The notes: generated by a model from the letters alone, not told the origin. DNA of 64,000 bases from Mugil cephalus (GCF_022458985.1 NC_061770.1:5576501-5640500), one strand, 5' to 3'; positions 1-11,446 are shown, numbered from the stretch's first letter. Program-made: numbers and translations.

Positions 1-1665
1 GGCTTTCACCTTGTGAAGCATTCTCCTGTCTGACACCACTGTCAGAGGGTCCAGCTTCACTCCCACAACGTCACTTGCCTTGCGTGTCAGTCTGTTCAAC
101 CTGTTGGTGTCTGCTACCCTCAAACTGCTGCCCCAGCAAACAACAGCATAGAAGATGGCACTGGCCACCATAGACTCATAGAAAATCCTGAGCATAGTCC
201 TGCAGATGTTAAAGGACCTCAACCGCCTCAGAAAATAGAGGGGATTCTGGCCCTTTCTGTATAGGGCGTCTGTGTTCTTTCCCCAGTCCAGTCTATTATC
301 AATGTGAACCCCCAGATACTTATAATCCTCCACTATGTCCACATTGACCCCCTAGATGGAAACAGGGGTCACCGGCACCTTGGTCCTCCTCAGATCCACC
401 ACCAGTTCCTTTGTCTTTGTCACATTGAGCTGCAGATGGTTCTCCTCACACCATGTGACAAAGTTGTCCACAACAGCCCTGTACTCCACCTCGTAACCCT
501 TGCCGATGCATCCAACCACTGCAGAGTCATCAAAAAAACTTCTGGAGATGACAGTTCTCCGTGCAGTGGTGGAGGTCTGTGGTGTAGAGGGTGAAGAGAA
601 AAGGAGAGAAGACAGTCCCCTGTGGGGCCCCGGTGTTGCTGACCAGCCTGTCTGACACACATCGTTCCAGGCGCACATACTGTGGTCTGCCAGTCAGGTA
701 GTCAACGATCCACGACACCAAGAGGGAATTCACCTGCATCGCCATCATCTTCTCACCCTGAAAAGCCAGACGGATGGTGTTGAAAGCACTAGAGAAGTCA
801 AAGAACATGATTCTCACAGTACTCACCATCTTGTCCAGGTGGGTGTAGACTCAGTTGAGTAGGAAGGTGATGGCATCCTCAACTCCGAGTTGGGGCTGGT
901 AGGCGAACTGGAGGGGTCTAAATGTGGCTTGACCACGGGCGGGAGTTGCTCCAAGATGAGTCTCCAGTCTTCATGATGTGGGAGGTCAGCGCCACCGGTC
1001 TGTAGTCCTTCGAGAGGTCCTTTACCAGAGGTACATAAGCGGGGCTGAGGTGTACCAGGTTGTGATCTGACCTGCGCAGTGGGGGGAGGGGAGAGGAGCT
1101 GTATGCATCCTTAACATTAGCATACATCAGGTCCAGAGTCCTCTCCTCTCTGGTGGAACAGTTCACAAGCACGGTGTCATGGTTGAAGTATGGACGGTTG
1201 ATGGTTTTATGACTAGGATTGCACCACTTGTTGTTCACTAGAACGGCAACCCCCCCTCCTTTCCGCTTACCGCTCCCGGTGCAATCCCTGTCGGAAGCCG
1301 TTGATGGAAACACATTGTCATCAGGAATGTCCTGGTGCAGCCATGTCTCCGTAAAGCACATTAAACTACACTCCCGATACTCCGTCTGACTCCTGGCTAA
1401 CGCTGTTAACTCATCCACCTTATTGGCCAGCGATCTCACGTTTCCCATCGTGACCGCGGGGAGACTCGATCTATACCTCCTCTTATCCATTAGTCTCTGT
1501 TGTCTTTTCTTTCCTCCGCTGATTTTTCTTTCCTCTGCATCCTCGCTGAGTTCTTCTGCAGACCTCCTCAGATATATCAGCAGATCTGGAAGCCATGCCG
1601 GCGATCAGCTGATCCCCGCGTCTGTTGTGCCCGGCAGAGTGAAAGTGAAAGAAGTATCTCCACAA
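1..1665 (-). mobile_element. L2/CR1-group LINE, internally deleted
   Basis: This is a non-LTR retrotransposon read on the minus strand, with its 5' side near 1665 and its 3' side running off the window. From 1490 downward it encodes an N-terminal endonuclease-region segment (starting MDKRRYRSSLP, then a CFTETWLHQD motif and RSDHNLVHL). Around 830-530 it encodes reverse-transcriptase pieces such as FFDFSSAFNTI and SNTGAPQGTV. Around 350-540 it encodes SDDSAVVGCI and HLQLNVTKTKELVV. Two large in-frame-looking gaps are evident: much of the endonuclease is missing between about 1200 and 1180, and most of the linker plus early RT is missing near 1010-1000. Further frame changes split the RT. The family resembles the jockey-superclade LINEs common in fish genomes (L2/CR1-like); the exact clade was not resolved. 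It is dead. Confidence 0.85.
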
Positions 1666-1669
1666 CTGC

Positions 1670-2072
1670 TAACAAAGTGATCAAAACTGTTGCACCTCCA
1701 AAACTGTGGAATGGATTGCCGCACATTAGACAGGCCTCCTCACCGTCTCATTTTAAATCTTCTTCAAACCCACCTCTTCTCTCAGGCTTTTGACACTTGT
1801 AGCGTGTTTCGTCTTGTGTGAGAAGTGCGCTCTATTTTATTCTATTTCTCTTATTTATTTTTATCCTGTTTTATTTGATTTTATCTCATTTGATTTTATT
1901 TGTATCTTATTTTATTACATTTATCCTATTGTGTGCTTTATTGTTTTATTGTGTTCTGTTGTGCTATTTATTGTGTTTTTTTGTTTGTGTGTTTTTTATC
2001 TTGCTGTGCAGCACTTTGGAAACCTTGTGTTTGTTAAAATCGTGCTATATAAATAAAGTGGATTGAAATGGA
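1670..2072 (+). mobile_element. 3' terminal fragment of a second L2-like LINE
   Basis: The plus strand encodes the extreme C-terminus of a LINE reverse transcriptase (APPKLWNGLPHIRQ, then HFKSSSNPPLLSGF and a stop near 1793). A T-rich 3' UTR follows, then the shared fish LINE tail 'gcagcactttgg...tgctatataaataaag' ending in a short ATTG-like run at about 2070. Only the last few hundred bases are present, as expected from 5'-truncated target-primed insertion. Its 3' end abuts a Tc1 transposon fragment at 2073, so it may have landed inside that transposon. It is in the opposite orientation to the LINE on its left. Confidence 0.75.
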
Positions 2073-2225
2073 TATCACTGGTACCACGCTGGAATTCACT
2101 GAGCTCCTGAGAGACACATTCTTTCACAAATACTTGTAGAAGCAGTCTGTGAGACTAGGTGCTTGATTTTATACACATGTGGTCATGGAAGTGATTAGAA
2201 AACCTGAATTCAGCAATATAGTGTA
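2073..2225 (-). mobile_element. Tc1/mariner relic, one end only
   Basis: The stretch is nearly identical to 11294-11446 and to the corresponding part of 21921-22721. It carries the terminal inverted repeat end 'caatatagtgta'. The remainder of the transposon is absent, replaced on the left by a LINE 3' end. The following bases to about 2340 continue the same duplication block found after the Tc1 copies at 11447 and 22722. An upstream duplication unit therefore existed to the left and was broken here. Confidence 0.8.
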
Positions 2226-4000
2226 TTTCTACCAACCCATCACATCTGTATCTACTGTGAACACAGTTGTTCTTAAGCTGTAGTGGTACATATAAGCTCT
2301 CAACACAGCGGAGCTTCCAGTCAAGAGGCTGTATTTCAGAATCAGAATCACCTTGATTGGCCAAGTATGTGTGCACATAGAAGGAATTTGACTCCAGTCT
2401 CTTTGCTCATTGGTACAAAACAAAGCACTTAAAGGGGCTTTGGTGCAGTGGTGAGAGGCACAGCTTGGGGTTCGAAGGGCCACAAGTTCGCCTCCCGCCC
2501 TGTCTATGCCTGTGGTGCCCTAAGCAAGCACCTATCCCCCAATATGCTACCCGTGTGAACAAATGGATGGGTCAAACAGCAGGACATAATTTCCCCTCAG
2601 GGAACAATATAGTATATCAAAAAAGTGTAAAAATAAAAGTATAAAAAATAGTAAACTGTACAACATTTGACTAATCTTTAGTTTCTTGGCCACAAATGGA
2701 GGAAAGTCAAAGTTGAAACGTGCAGCAGAGAGAAACATCATGAACTTTCCTGATTTTCTCTTTAAGGAAACAACTCAAGGAAACAAAGTCAATAGTCTCT
2801 GGACCTTCATTCTAAACTATCAATCAAACAACCATGACTTTGACAAACGTTTGTATCCTACAGCTTATTTACCATAGCTCCTTTGAGTCTATGAAAAGCT
2901 GGTTTCATATTTTTATTCAGTCAAAATGAAAACTCTCCTACTGAAAACTCTCATATTGTTTCTTGTAAGGTTACTGGTATGTGAATCTAATTTGCTACTG
3001 CATTTAATTTTTATATTTTCTAAAGTTGAAATGAAAAACACTGATGAGCATTATTATTAGGAACACCACATTAACACAGGGTCAGACCCACTGACTGATG
3101 ACAGTATGTAGATGGATGAACCTCTGTAACATCACCTATAGTTTCCTAAAGATGTCCCCCAGCAGATGTCGCTGTTGACCTGTCCACACCATGATCAGTG
3201 CAATTTCTGATCTTTTTTCTTTTTTCACAACTAACAAATATTTTTTTTTGTGCATTTTACATAAGACAATGGCAGCACCTCTGAAAATTCCAGGTATCCT
3301 GCTGTATCTATTGCCTTAAAGTCAGGACTGCTCCTAACAGTCTTCTTTGTTTTAGCAAGTGAGCAGGTGAAACCTGTAGGCACATGTTCAACGCACTTTC
3401 AGTAATGAGCACCAGGCCCCACTCCACCAAAAAAATGTATCTCCATTCTATTGAATGTATGTACAGATGTCATCATTAGTATTTTCAACCAAAAACAGGC
3501 TCTTCCCCTCACTAGCAGTACAACAAAATGAATCAAGTTGAAATTTAATTGAAAGTTAGATTTAGCAAATTACCACTAGAGCAAAATCAGATCTGAAAGG
3601 TTTCAGACCACACAAACCAGAGGATTTTAACATCAACCAGTTAGGAAATGACAAGAACTCCTCCATTAATCCAGGATGATTCAAAAAGTCACTTCTGTTT
3701 ACTTGTCTACTTGAACCAAAGGTTCTGAAGCAACTTTCAGAATAAAAACAACTGGTTAATGCAGTCAGATTAGGACTGCATGGAAAGGCTAATAGAGCAT
3801 TCACTAACATGCCATTGTCCTGAAAAACCAGGTAGAATAATATAATGTGAATGTTCTCAGTGAGGTAAGATATACAGTATTTTAGAACAATATTGTTGAG
3901 GGTGATTCCAGACACAGAAGTCATTACTATTCACAGTGGTGGTTCAAAGACACCAGCAAAGAATTAAGCAGTGACTCAAATGCCCCTTATATTAACACAT
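2226..4000. repeat. Duplicated intergenic block, partial unit
   Basis: Bases 2226-2340 match the block after the Tc1 copies (11447-11575). Bases from about 2336 match 26750-27600, including the run ending 'aaagcacttaaa', the 'cctgattttctctttaagg' stretch, the 'gatgtcccccag' stretch and the 'agaagtcattactattcaca' stretch. Bases 3560-3690 also match 37292-37415. No gene is seen. It is intergenic DNA of the segmental duplication, interrupted by a SINE at 2428-2618. Confidence 0.7.
2428..2618 (+). mobile_element. tRNA-derived SINE insertion
   Basis: The element starts 'ggggctttggtgcagtggt', has a B-box-like 'ggttcgaagg', and ends in an 'aatttcccctcagggaa' tail followed by A/T-rich bases. The paralogous site near 26815 reads straight through from 'aaagcacttaaa' to 'aagtgtaaaaataaaag' without it. 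That gives an empty-site proof that this is a discrete insertion made after, or in only one copy of, the duplication. Confidence 0.7.
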
Positions 4001-4129
4001 GCTTGAGATTTAACTGATATGAGTTGTTCTTCATCATTAAAGATGTCACCTGTCACTGAAGACGACCAGGCTTTAAACCATGCTTAATTTTAAGACTTGA
4101 TGTCACTCAAAGAGGTGTTTATTTTCACA

Positions 4130-5233
4130 ACAATATGAATTTTTATTATTACATTTTGTTGATGGTTTTTACAGCATGATAAAACATAAATAAGATATCA
4201 CACGGCATAAACTGTACAGCATATACATATATATACATATATATGTATATACACATTGTATAACTGCAACACAAGTGCTCATCTTTACTCTTAATATATT
4301 AAAGCTATACATATACAACACATAAATACTTATTTTTAACCAGAGTGTGACCTCTTCCTGTCTCTCAGTGCAGGAGACCAATCAGAAGCTTTATGGTGCC
4401 CTGGAAGTGAGATCACATCACTGTAAGCTGGCTTCATGTTTCATGAGGAGAATGACAATAAAGTATTTCTGAACAGCAACAGCAAACATGGTGAAACATA
4501 AATATATATATAAAAAAACAATAAAAATGAAATAAGGCTGTTAAAATGTTACACCAGCTATGATTTGAAAGAGTTAAGAGTCGGTTAAGCTTTTTTTGCT
4601 TGAAAGTTTTTCTTAAAATAAGCACAAAGTTCTTGTCTCTGACCAAAATATAAGATGTATTTCTTTGACTTCTCCAAATTGAGCTTCATATCAAACAGCA
4701 GCTTAAATTATTTTCTTAGAAAACATTTCTCAGTGAAAACTGTTCCAGTGACGTCGTTGGATCATCCAGAATAACAGACACGATAACACAAAGAAATCTT
4801 TGAATATTTGTCCAAAGCACTTTACAATACCTCTGAATAAAAACATTTAGCTTAACTAAAATGACCAACTATAGCAGCAGGTAACTAAAATATTACAGTT
4901 TATTTCAATCTGGCATATTTACCATTAATGTATCGACTGTGTCTCTACTTATTAAACCAATGACATGCTGGCTTTAGTCTGGTTAGACTGACCCCCTGGT
5001 TTGGACCAATATACTCTGTTATGTCCCTGTTATGTGTTAACAATTATCAGGAGCCAGTTGTAGTTCTATTAACGGTAAAGTTAGAATTAAGCAGAATGAT
5101 CCTTAATCTAAACTAAAAGCCTCAATAAAACAGCTTGAACCTGAAGCTAACTGTTCAGGAGTCCTCACCACAGATAGAAAGTGACTTTTGTGTGAAATGA
5201 GTTGACCTGTTGACCACTGAGATAGCAGCATTA
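4130..5233 (-). other. 3' flank and probable 3' UTR of receptor A
   Basis: This lies downstream (minus strand) of the A terminal exon. It is collinear with 16180-17760 (B), 28970-30900 (C) and 38900-41050 (D). An AATAAA on the minus strand near 4141-4148 could serve as the polyadenylation signal, but many AT-rich alternatives exist. No other coding sequence is seen. Confidence 0.4.
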
Positions 5234-5410
5234 CTACTGTAGAGTGGAGTACAGAGGAGGTGAAGCACCCATGGCGTGGTTGGTAGAGTTGGTCTCTGTC
5301 TTAGGTGCAGAGTAAATGACATTATCAACCAGGGCACTGTTGTGTGACTTGACAGCAACGTTGGAAAAATCCACTTCAGAGTAATCGAGTTTACTGGAGT
5401 CGTCTTCATC
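5234..5410 (-). CDS. Receptor A ITIM-bearing terminal exon
   Basis: An acceptor 'tttctccag' precedes 59 codons including the TAG stop. The exon opens DEDDSSKLDYSEVDF, in which LDYSEV fits the ITIM pattern (V/I/L-x-Y-x-x-V/I/L), followed by NVIYSAP and a C-terminal LYSTLQ. It starts in phase 0, as does the preceding tail exon, so either can follow the 38-nt exon. Alternatively a weak internal donor (AGA/GTCAGT) in the preceding exon could join both in frame. The near-identical sequence in C and D supports real coding; B has lost it. Confidence 0.7.
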   Translation of the reverse strand, partial: DEDDSSKLDYSEVDFSNVAVKSHNSALVDNVIYSAPKTETNSTNHAMGASPPLYSTLQ

Positions 5411-8400
5411 CTGGAGAAAAGAAGGAGACCAAACTTTAGGTTTTAATACTCTAATAATGTATAGAGGCTACTCATTTTAAAATAAACTAAAATAATACTC
5501 AGTTTATTCAGCCTGCCTTTGTTTATATAGATGATGGAGACAAAATAACATGAATACTTGTAACACTGTTCAACATCACCACAAACTACATCCTCTGAAA
5601 TGGTTCTAAAGTTGGACATTCCTCAAAAAGTGTTTCCACAAAAACTGATCTTAATGCTCATGAGTGGAGGATTTACTGAAAGACTGTTGGATTATAATGT
5701 ATTAGTTTTAATTTAGGTGTAGCTAATACATTTCTGAGCATTAGTACTGGTTGGCTGGCAGAGATACTGCAGTAGTATGAACGTCTTACATATTTGTTAG
5801 CACAGAGTTTGAATGTAGGTGGTTTTATTACAGATGCATTGATATCTGCACATACAGTATGTTAGACTGTAAGTAAAGCAAAACTACAATCATAGTATGT
5901 TCACTCTGTTGGAGTCTCCATGTTATTCCTCATTTAGAAACTCTTCAGTGTGGTTTTTATTTATTGTTTTTTTTTCTAAAGATGTTTTTTGAGCTCTGAG
6001 CTGAAACTGTACCACAGTTCTACTGACTCTCTCCTGAGGACTCTGGTTGAGGCTGTAGTCATCTGAGCTTTCAGCTCCGTTTGGTTTGACATATTTAGCG
6101 CAGGTGTAGACTGTAGATATTCCCTCAGGAGGTGAACTGCTCTGTTTGTCCTCTCTGATCTCCTCATACAGCTGGTCGGTCTGCAGGAGGAGGAACAGAA
6201 GTATGTTTTGTTAAAATCTGCTGGTTTCACAAACACAATGAAGCTCTAATATCTGACTCAGACTCACCCTTGTGATGTCAGTGTGGACTGATTCTATGGG
6301 AGACCCTGAAAAACATGCTTCAGAATATAAGGAGCTAAAACATCTCAAAACATCATTATCTTTAAGAAACTTTTAGACACTTTCCAGAAACAAAAACCAG
6401 AGGAACTAAACTTTCTGTTACAGTATAGTATAGTGTCAGTGTATTTCCAGTCGTTCTGTCAGTAGCAGCTACACAGGTGTCTTTGATCTAACGAGATAAC
6501 CTGCTAGAACTAGACACTATAGTGACAACTAGAAAATTCCCTCTTGGAAATTTTGAAAGGGCTATGGGGGGCTACTGCCAGGGTTACCGTCTCTGTCAAC
6601 ATGGGAATTAGCACACTTTGCCTACATTTAGCACAGTTAGCTTAGGATTAGTACAGTTAATCTACATTTGGCGCAGTTAGCCTACATTTAGTACAGTTAA
6701 CTCACATGTCGCACAGTTAGCACACTTAACCCACATTTAGCACAGTTAGCATACGGTAAGCATACGGTTAGCACAGTTAGCTTACAGTTAGCACACATGT
6801 GTGTGAGAGAGTAATGTGTGTGGGTCCTATTACTCTTTCTGTGTGTATCTGTAACTGTAATAACATTAAGTTACCTGTGTGTTTGTGTGTGTATGCGTGT
6901 GGTGCGCTTGCATGTTTGTAACTGTAATAACAAAGGTATCTGTGTGTGTGTGCGTTGCATTGCCTCTACAATAAACATGCACAATTGTAATATAGAGGCA
7001 CGCGTTGCATTACATCCCTCTGTGAAATTTTAACCGAGGCAATGTCGCCATAACCACGTACTGGTATTGGCATGAGGTGGTCATAATGTTTTGGCATACT
7101 GACCTTTGAGTAGCGCTTTTCTACCTACTCAAAGGTACTCAAAGCGCTTTTACAGTCAGAGACACATCCACCCATTCACTCACACAAGCACACACACATT
7201 CACACACCAGTGCCAGTTGCACTGGGAGCACACACAGTATACACAGTGTCTTGCTCAAGGACACTTCGACATATGGCACACTTGGGGGATCGAACCACTA
7301 ACTCTTCGGTTCATGGACAACACGCTCTACCTACTGAGCCATAGCTGTCCAATGTGGGGTGGGGGGCACATTTGGGTGTGCGGTAGGGGCAGGTGGTCAT
7401 ACATTACAGTGGGGCCTCTGAACAACTGCTTAGATCTTGGCATTAATAGGCCGTATGGGGAAAACGAACGCATTGTGAGCATCACATGAGGGTCCTCTTT
7501 GATTTTAATGTTGGTTCCACGCACATACAGTGAAAACTGTGGCCGCTGTGACGAGAGAGAGAAGAGCTTGTGCTGGCATTTTGCTCCCAAAATGTCATTT
7601 TGCTTTAACATGGAAACAAATGGGCAGAATGCTGGGCGCACTCCTCGCTCGGCTGTGCCTGGAGTCCAAACCGTAGGACCTACACAAATCAGAGACGCTC
7701 CATCGGAAAGCCAACAAAAATTCCTACGATTTTGTGTAATTTTTATTTCTGTAGTTCAAACAATGTGGCCACAACTTTGAACAACTTTTTTTCATTAAAA
7801 ATCTCAAACTGCTCTCATCAGAGAGCGTCCATAGGGTCCCATGTTAAACGAGCCTCTAGCCCCTACAGTACAGGCTATTGCCTCGTTTAACATTAGCCCT
7901 AATTAAAGGTGTCAAGTGTCAAAACACTTCATATACATCAGAGAAATGTGACACTTTATGCAGTCCATGTTGTTCACTACCATTTTAGGTGTAAAATGTA
8001 TCAGGAAGTTCAGTTCTTTGATCTTGAACTGAACTGATTGTTAATATGAACATGAGAGTTCTCTTGTTTGTGTATTTTTTATGGATGCCATCCATTATTA
8101 CATTGATGTTAATGTCAGTTAAAGTATCGTCCTCTCAAGTGATAGTTGTAACCTCACCTTTTGGTTTCCTGGTCCTCCTCCACTTGCAGAAAATCATCAA
8201 AGCCACAGATAAGATGATGATCATGAAGACTAGAGTCAGAGCCACGTAAAGGATCAGATCTGAACAGTAGAACAGAAACATTGGAGCTTTACTCAAACAA
8301 TCCTCCACATTCATCAACACACATACAGTATATACAGTATACACACAAACATTTAGCTGACATCAAATTATTTTACTGTAAAACACCAGGTGTCCTAAAA

Positions 8401-10375
8401 CCAGGAGAGAAGGAGTTTAGAAACCTCCTGGTTCTGAGTAGAGCTGCAGATAATCACAACTGATGTGACATGTTGTTTAGCTTTGGTTAGACATGCACTG
8501 ACTCTTGTATAATTAGTATCATGGACAGGAAGGACATCTAAAAAAAATCATGATGTTTATCTGTCAACTTTTCTGTAACTTCACTACAGTTCAGAGGGAA
8601 ATACAGTCGTGTTTACTCCATGACATGTGTAACGTCACAGATAAAACAATAATACATTAGATTTACTATTACTTCAGTACTTTAACTTTTCTTTTACATG
8701 AATGAAAGTTCATTATTATACTTTTGCTGCTTTGACTTGATTAAAATATCAGATCACTTCTTCCACTGCTGTTCATGAGTCACTGGGACTCACTGACAAA
8801 TACACATAGATATAAATGGATTCACACATCTACACATAGAAAATGTACCTGAACCTGTAGGTGATGCCTCATGATGCCCTGTGGCTCCAGAGGAGGAGGA
8901 TGATGATGAAGATGTAGAGCTTCCTGAACTTGAACTGAGTGTTGATGATGATGTTGGTGATGATGATGATGATGATGTTGGTGAAGTGGAGGCTGATGTG
9001 AGAAATGCTGATGATGAAAAAGTTCCAGGAGTTAATGTTGGTTGTGAAGTGGTTGAAGCTGTGAGCAATGAACCAATCAGATTGATAGTGACATCATTAA
9101 TACTCAACTATAAAACTATGTGTCTCTATGTGAGTATCAATTATCATGTGTTTCACAACAGAACTGATGAAAATCTGCTCTGTATTTTAGCTATAAATCT
9201 ACTGTATAGGTGGATTAGAATCAGAAGTAGCTTCAGTGAAACAGACATGAAGCAACATTTTCATGACTTTCAGTAGAAACTCACCTTCTGTGACAGTGAT
9301 CTTAAAATCCTCAGATGAATCTGGACTGAAAGATCTCTCCAAATAACATCTGTACTGTCCTGAGTCAGACTTCTTCAGCTGTGTGATGCTCACATACAGA
9401 GTGTCAGCTGATAGGACACCTGTGTTTATATATTCAATGCTGTATCTGTCTCTCTGAGCTTTGTCCTCAGTTGTGTCAATGAGAATGTTTCCTTCTTTAC
9501 ATTTATTCCTACAGAACAACCTCCTGCTTCCATATAATGAAAATGAACATCCAACTGTGATGTTTCCTCCTACTTTTCCTGGATGGATTCTTCCATTAAA
9601 AAGACCAGTGTTTCCATCCTGCAGAGCTGTTGAAAAGATGAACAATCAGATAATTAATTTCTGAGAAGACACTGTCACGGTCATTTCTTCCTTTTTTTTG
9701 AAAAAAAAAATAAATAAATAACACCAGCATGTTAAGTTGTTACTTATCACTTGACAAACTTCCTGTTTCACAACTGCACAAACCTGACAAAGACAGAGAT
9801 GTAAGAACACTAAAGAGCTAGAAAGTGACTCAAGGGTTATTTTCTGTTTCTAATGACAGTTTGTTCCCTCAACAGCTTCTAGTTCAGTTAACCTGCAGGT
9901 TACAAAAGACATCCACTCTCTGTGCACTAGGAGAAACTTTATGATTTACTCTAAACATATTTTAGGTCTTTTTGAAGGCTACTTTCATGTGTTTCCTGTG
10001 TGTGAGAAGACACTCAACCTGCAGCTACATACAAATGAATTATGGTAGAAGAAAAAGTGAAGTGAAACTAAACTGTGTTTTGCAGATGGTGGAGTTAGAA
10101 CATTTGTTTAAACAGTTTTAATTTATCACAGTTTATATTTTAACTGCTGCTTTAAAGACACATCTCCAGCTTCCAAACCACAGAAACCAACATGTCAGAG
10201 ACACGGAAACAGAGCTCCCCATTAAAATATATTAACAAGAAAACTGACAATAAACTCTCAATGAATGAAGACAGTTCAGTTGAGAACAAAGAACGTGTCA
10301 CAAGTTGAATGAAAAGTGAATGAACTCACCAAGGAAGAAGAAGAAGAAGAATATCCAAGTGTTTCTGACTTTCAT
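5234..10375 (-). CDS. CD300/CMRF35-like receptor A
   Basis: This is a single-Ig type I membrane receptor, predicted on leukocytes by family. Exons on the minus strand: 10330-10375 (signal peptide, MKVRNTWI then six Phe), 9285-9626 (V-type Ig), 8849-9058 (stalk), 8158-8259 (membrane helix), 6268-6305 (juxtamembrane), 5923-6180 (tail with its own TAA). An ITIM exon lies at 5234-5410. The phases fit: 46+342+210+102+38+258 nt gives 331 residues, or 304 with the last exon swapped. The Ig has the B-strand Cys (TVGCSF), the extra pair in LFCRNKC typical of CD300/pIgR-like domains, and DSGQYRC. The stalk is 70 residues, mostly Ser/Thr. The helix has no internal charged residue, which argues against DAP12-type pairing. 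The tail has YEEI and TVYTC. The exact family name (CD300-, pIgR- or NILT-like) is inferred. It looks functional. Confidence 0.8.
6600..6800. repeat. TTAGCACAG minisatellite
   Basis: Degenerate tandem units of about 20 bases, with consensus near 'ttagcacagttagcctacat', run roughly from 6605 to 6795. A shorter version is in receptor D's intron near 42358-42475. Unit number differs between the two copies, as expected of a slippage-prone repeat. Confidence 0.75.
7106..7350 (-). mobile_element. tRNA-derived SINE in receptor A intron
   Basis: Read on the minus strand it begins 'ggacagctatggctcagt', continues with an A-box-like 'tggctcagtaggt' and a B-box 'gtggttcgatcccc', and ends near 'aaagcgcttttacag'. 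These are hallmarks of a tRNA-derived SINE common in teleosts. A related copy lies at 42903-43145 inside the homologous insertion of receptor D. Confidence 0.7.
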
Positions 10376-10414
10376 CTTGAGGCTGAACGCTGCTTCTCTT
10401 CTTTCTTCACTAGC

Positions 10415-10426
10415 AAACCAGGAACT
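10415..10426 (-). promoter_or_regulatory. Shared promoter-proximal motif, gene A
   Basis: The motif AAACCAGGAACT (plus strand; gene strand AGTTCCTGGTTT) lies 39 bases upstream of the ATG. It recurs upstream of all six minus-strand receptor genes, including the diverged genes 5 and 6. It contains a GGAA core compatible with ETS factors such as PU.1. Regulatory function is inferred from conservation and position only. Confidence 0.45.
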
Positions 10427-10643
10427 TGTCACTTCTCTAAATGATGGAGTTCCTCCTCTACAAACAACACTCACTCAGCTCTACACTCCTCCCATCTCTT
10501 TGTTTCTACCACAGAGTAAAAAACAAAGAGTCCATTTTAACCCAACATTTTATTTAAATCCTCCTTTTTAACTAAAATCATTTGGTTTTCAGAGTTGTTC
10601 TAAGCTGTTCATTAAATAACAATTATTATTCCTTCATAGCTGA

Positions 10644-11446
10644 TACACTATATTTCCAAAAATATTCACCCATCTGCCTTCATACACATATGAACTTAAG
10701 TGACATCCCATTCTTAATCCATAGGGTTTAATATGACGTCAGTCCACCCTTTGAAGCTTTAACAGCTTCAGTTGTTCTGGGAAGACTTTCCACAAGGTTT
10801 AGGAGTGTGTTTATGGGAATGTTTGACCATTCTTATAGGAGCACATTTGTCAGGTCAGACACTGGTGTTCTCTCTGAGGTTGAGTTCAGGACTCTGTACA
10901 GGCTGGTCAAGTTCTTCCACACCAAACTCACTCTCCATGTCTTTATGGACCTTACTTTGTGCACTGGTGCACAGTCATGTTGTAACAAGAAGGAGTCATC
11001 CCCAAACTGTTCCCATAAAGATGGGAGCATGTAGTTGTTCAAAATGTCTTGGTATGCTACAGTATTCAGAGTTCATTTCACTGGAACTAGAAAATAAAAA
11101 CATCCCATGAAACTCTGGTGACCTCTGTGTATCCACTGACCCCACTCTGTCATTTATGTGGTCTGACACTTCATGGCTCAGTTCCTGTTGTTCCCAGTCA
11201 CTTCCACTTTGTTATAAAACCACTGACACTTGACTGTGGAATATTTAGTAGTGAGGAAATATCACGACTAGACTTGTTGCACAGGTGGCATCCTATCACT
11301 GGTACCACGCTGGAATTCACTGAGCTCCTGAGAGACACATTCTTTCACAAATACTTGTAGAAGCAGTCTGTGAGACTAGGTGCTTGATTTTATACACATG
11401 TGGTCATGGAAGTGATTAGAGAACCTGAATTCAGCAATATAGTGTA
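10644..11446 (-). mobile_element. Tc1/mariner relic with both ends
   Basis: The terminal inverted repeats are 'tacactatatttcc' on the left and 'caatatagtgta' on the right, bounded by TA. The minus strand keeps transposase fragments (LQHDCAPVHKVRSIKTW and the aspartate-box neighbourhood). Internal deletions remove a large part of the usual length, and the reading frame is broken. The same relic is in the next unit at 21921-22721, so it predates the duplication. Confidence 0.85.

Larger units (their letters stand above)
6527..7903. mobile_element. Unclassified 1.4-kb insertion in receptor A intron
   Basis: Receptor C reads directly from 'cactacactgat' to 'aattaaaggtgtca' near 32270-32290, while A carries about 1.4 kb between these anchors. 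A shorter version is present in D (about 42285-43320). The insertion holds a TTAGCACAG minisatellite, GT-rich sequence, a nested SINE and a unique-looking stretch, 7350-7740, that is deleted in D. I see no terminal inverted repeats that I can defend and no convincing ORF. It is probably a non-autonomous DNA element. Confidence 0.5.

Noticed and set aside
5976-6236. Minus-strand ORF opening MFVKPADFNKTYFC
   Set aside because: Reads the tail exon in the wrong frame. The frame after the acceptor at 6180 gives the conserved YEEI tail.
6600-6800. CRISPR-like array of repeated units
   Set aside because: Units are degenerate, contiguous and without unique spacers; it is a eukaryotic minisatellite.
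8881-9276. Plus-strand Asp/Glu-rich ORF over receptor A
   Set aside because: Antisense shadow of the receptor A stalk exon and its flanking introns.
10833-11042. Small host gene on the minus strand
   Set aside because: The peptide contains Tc1 transposase text (LQHDCAPVHK) and lies between matching terminal repeats.
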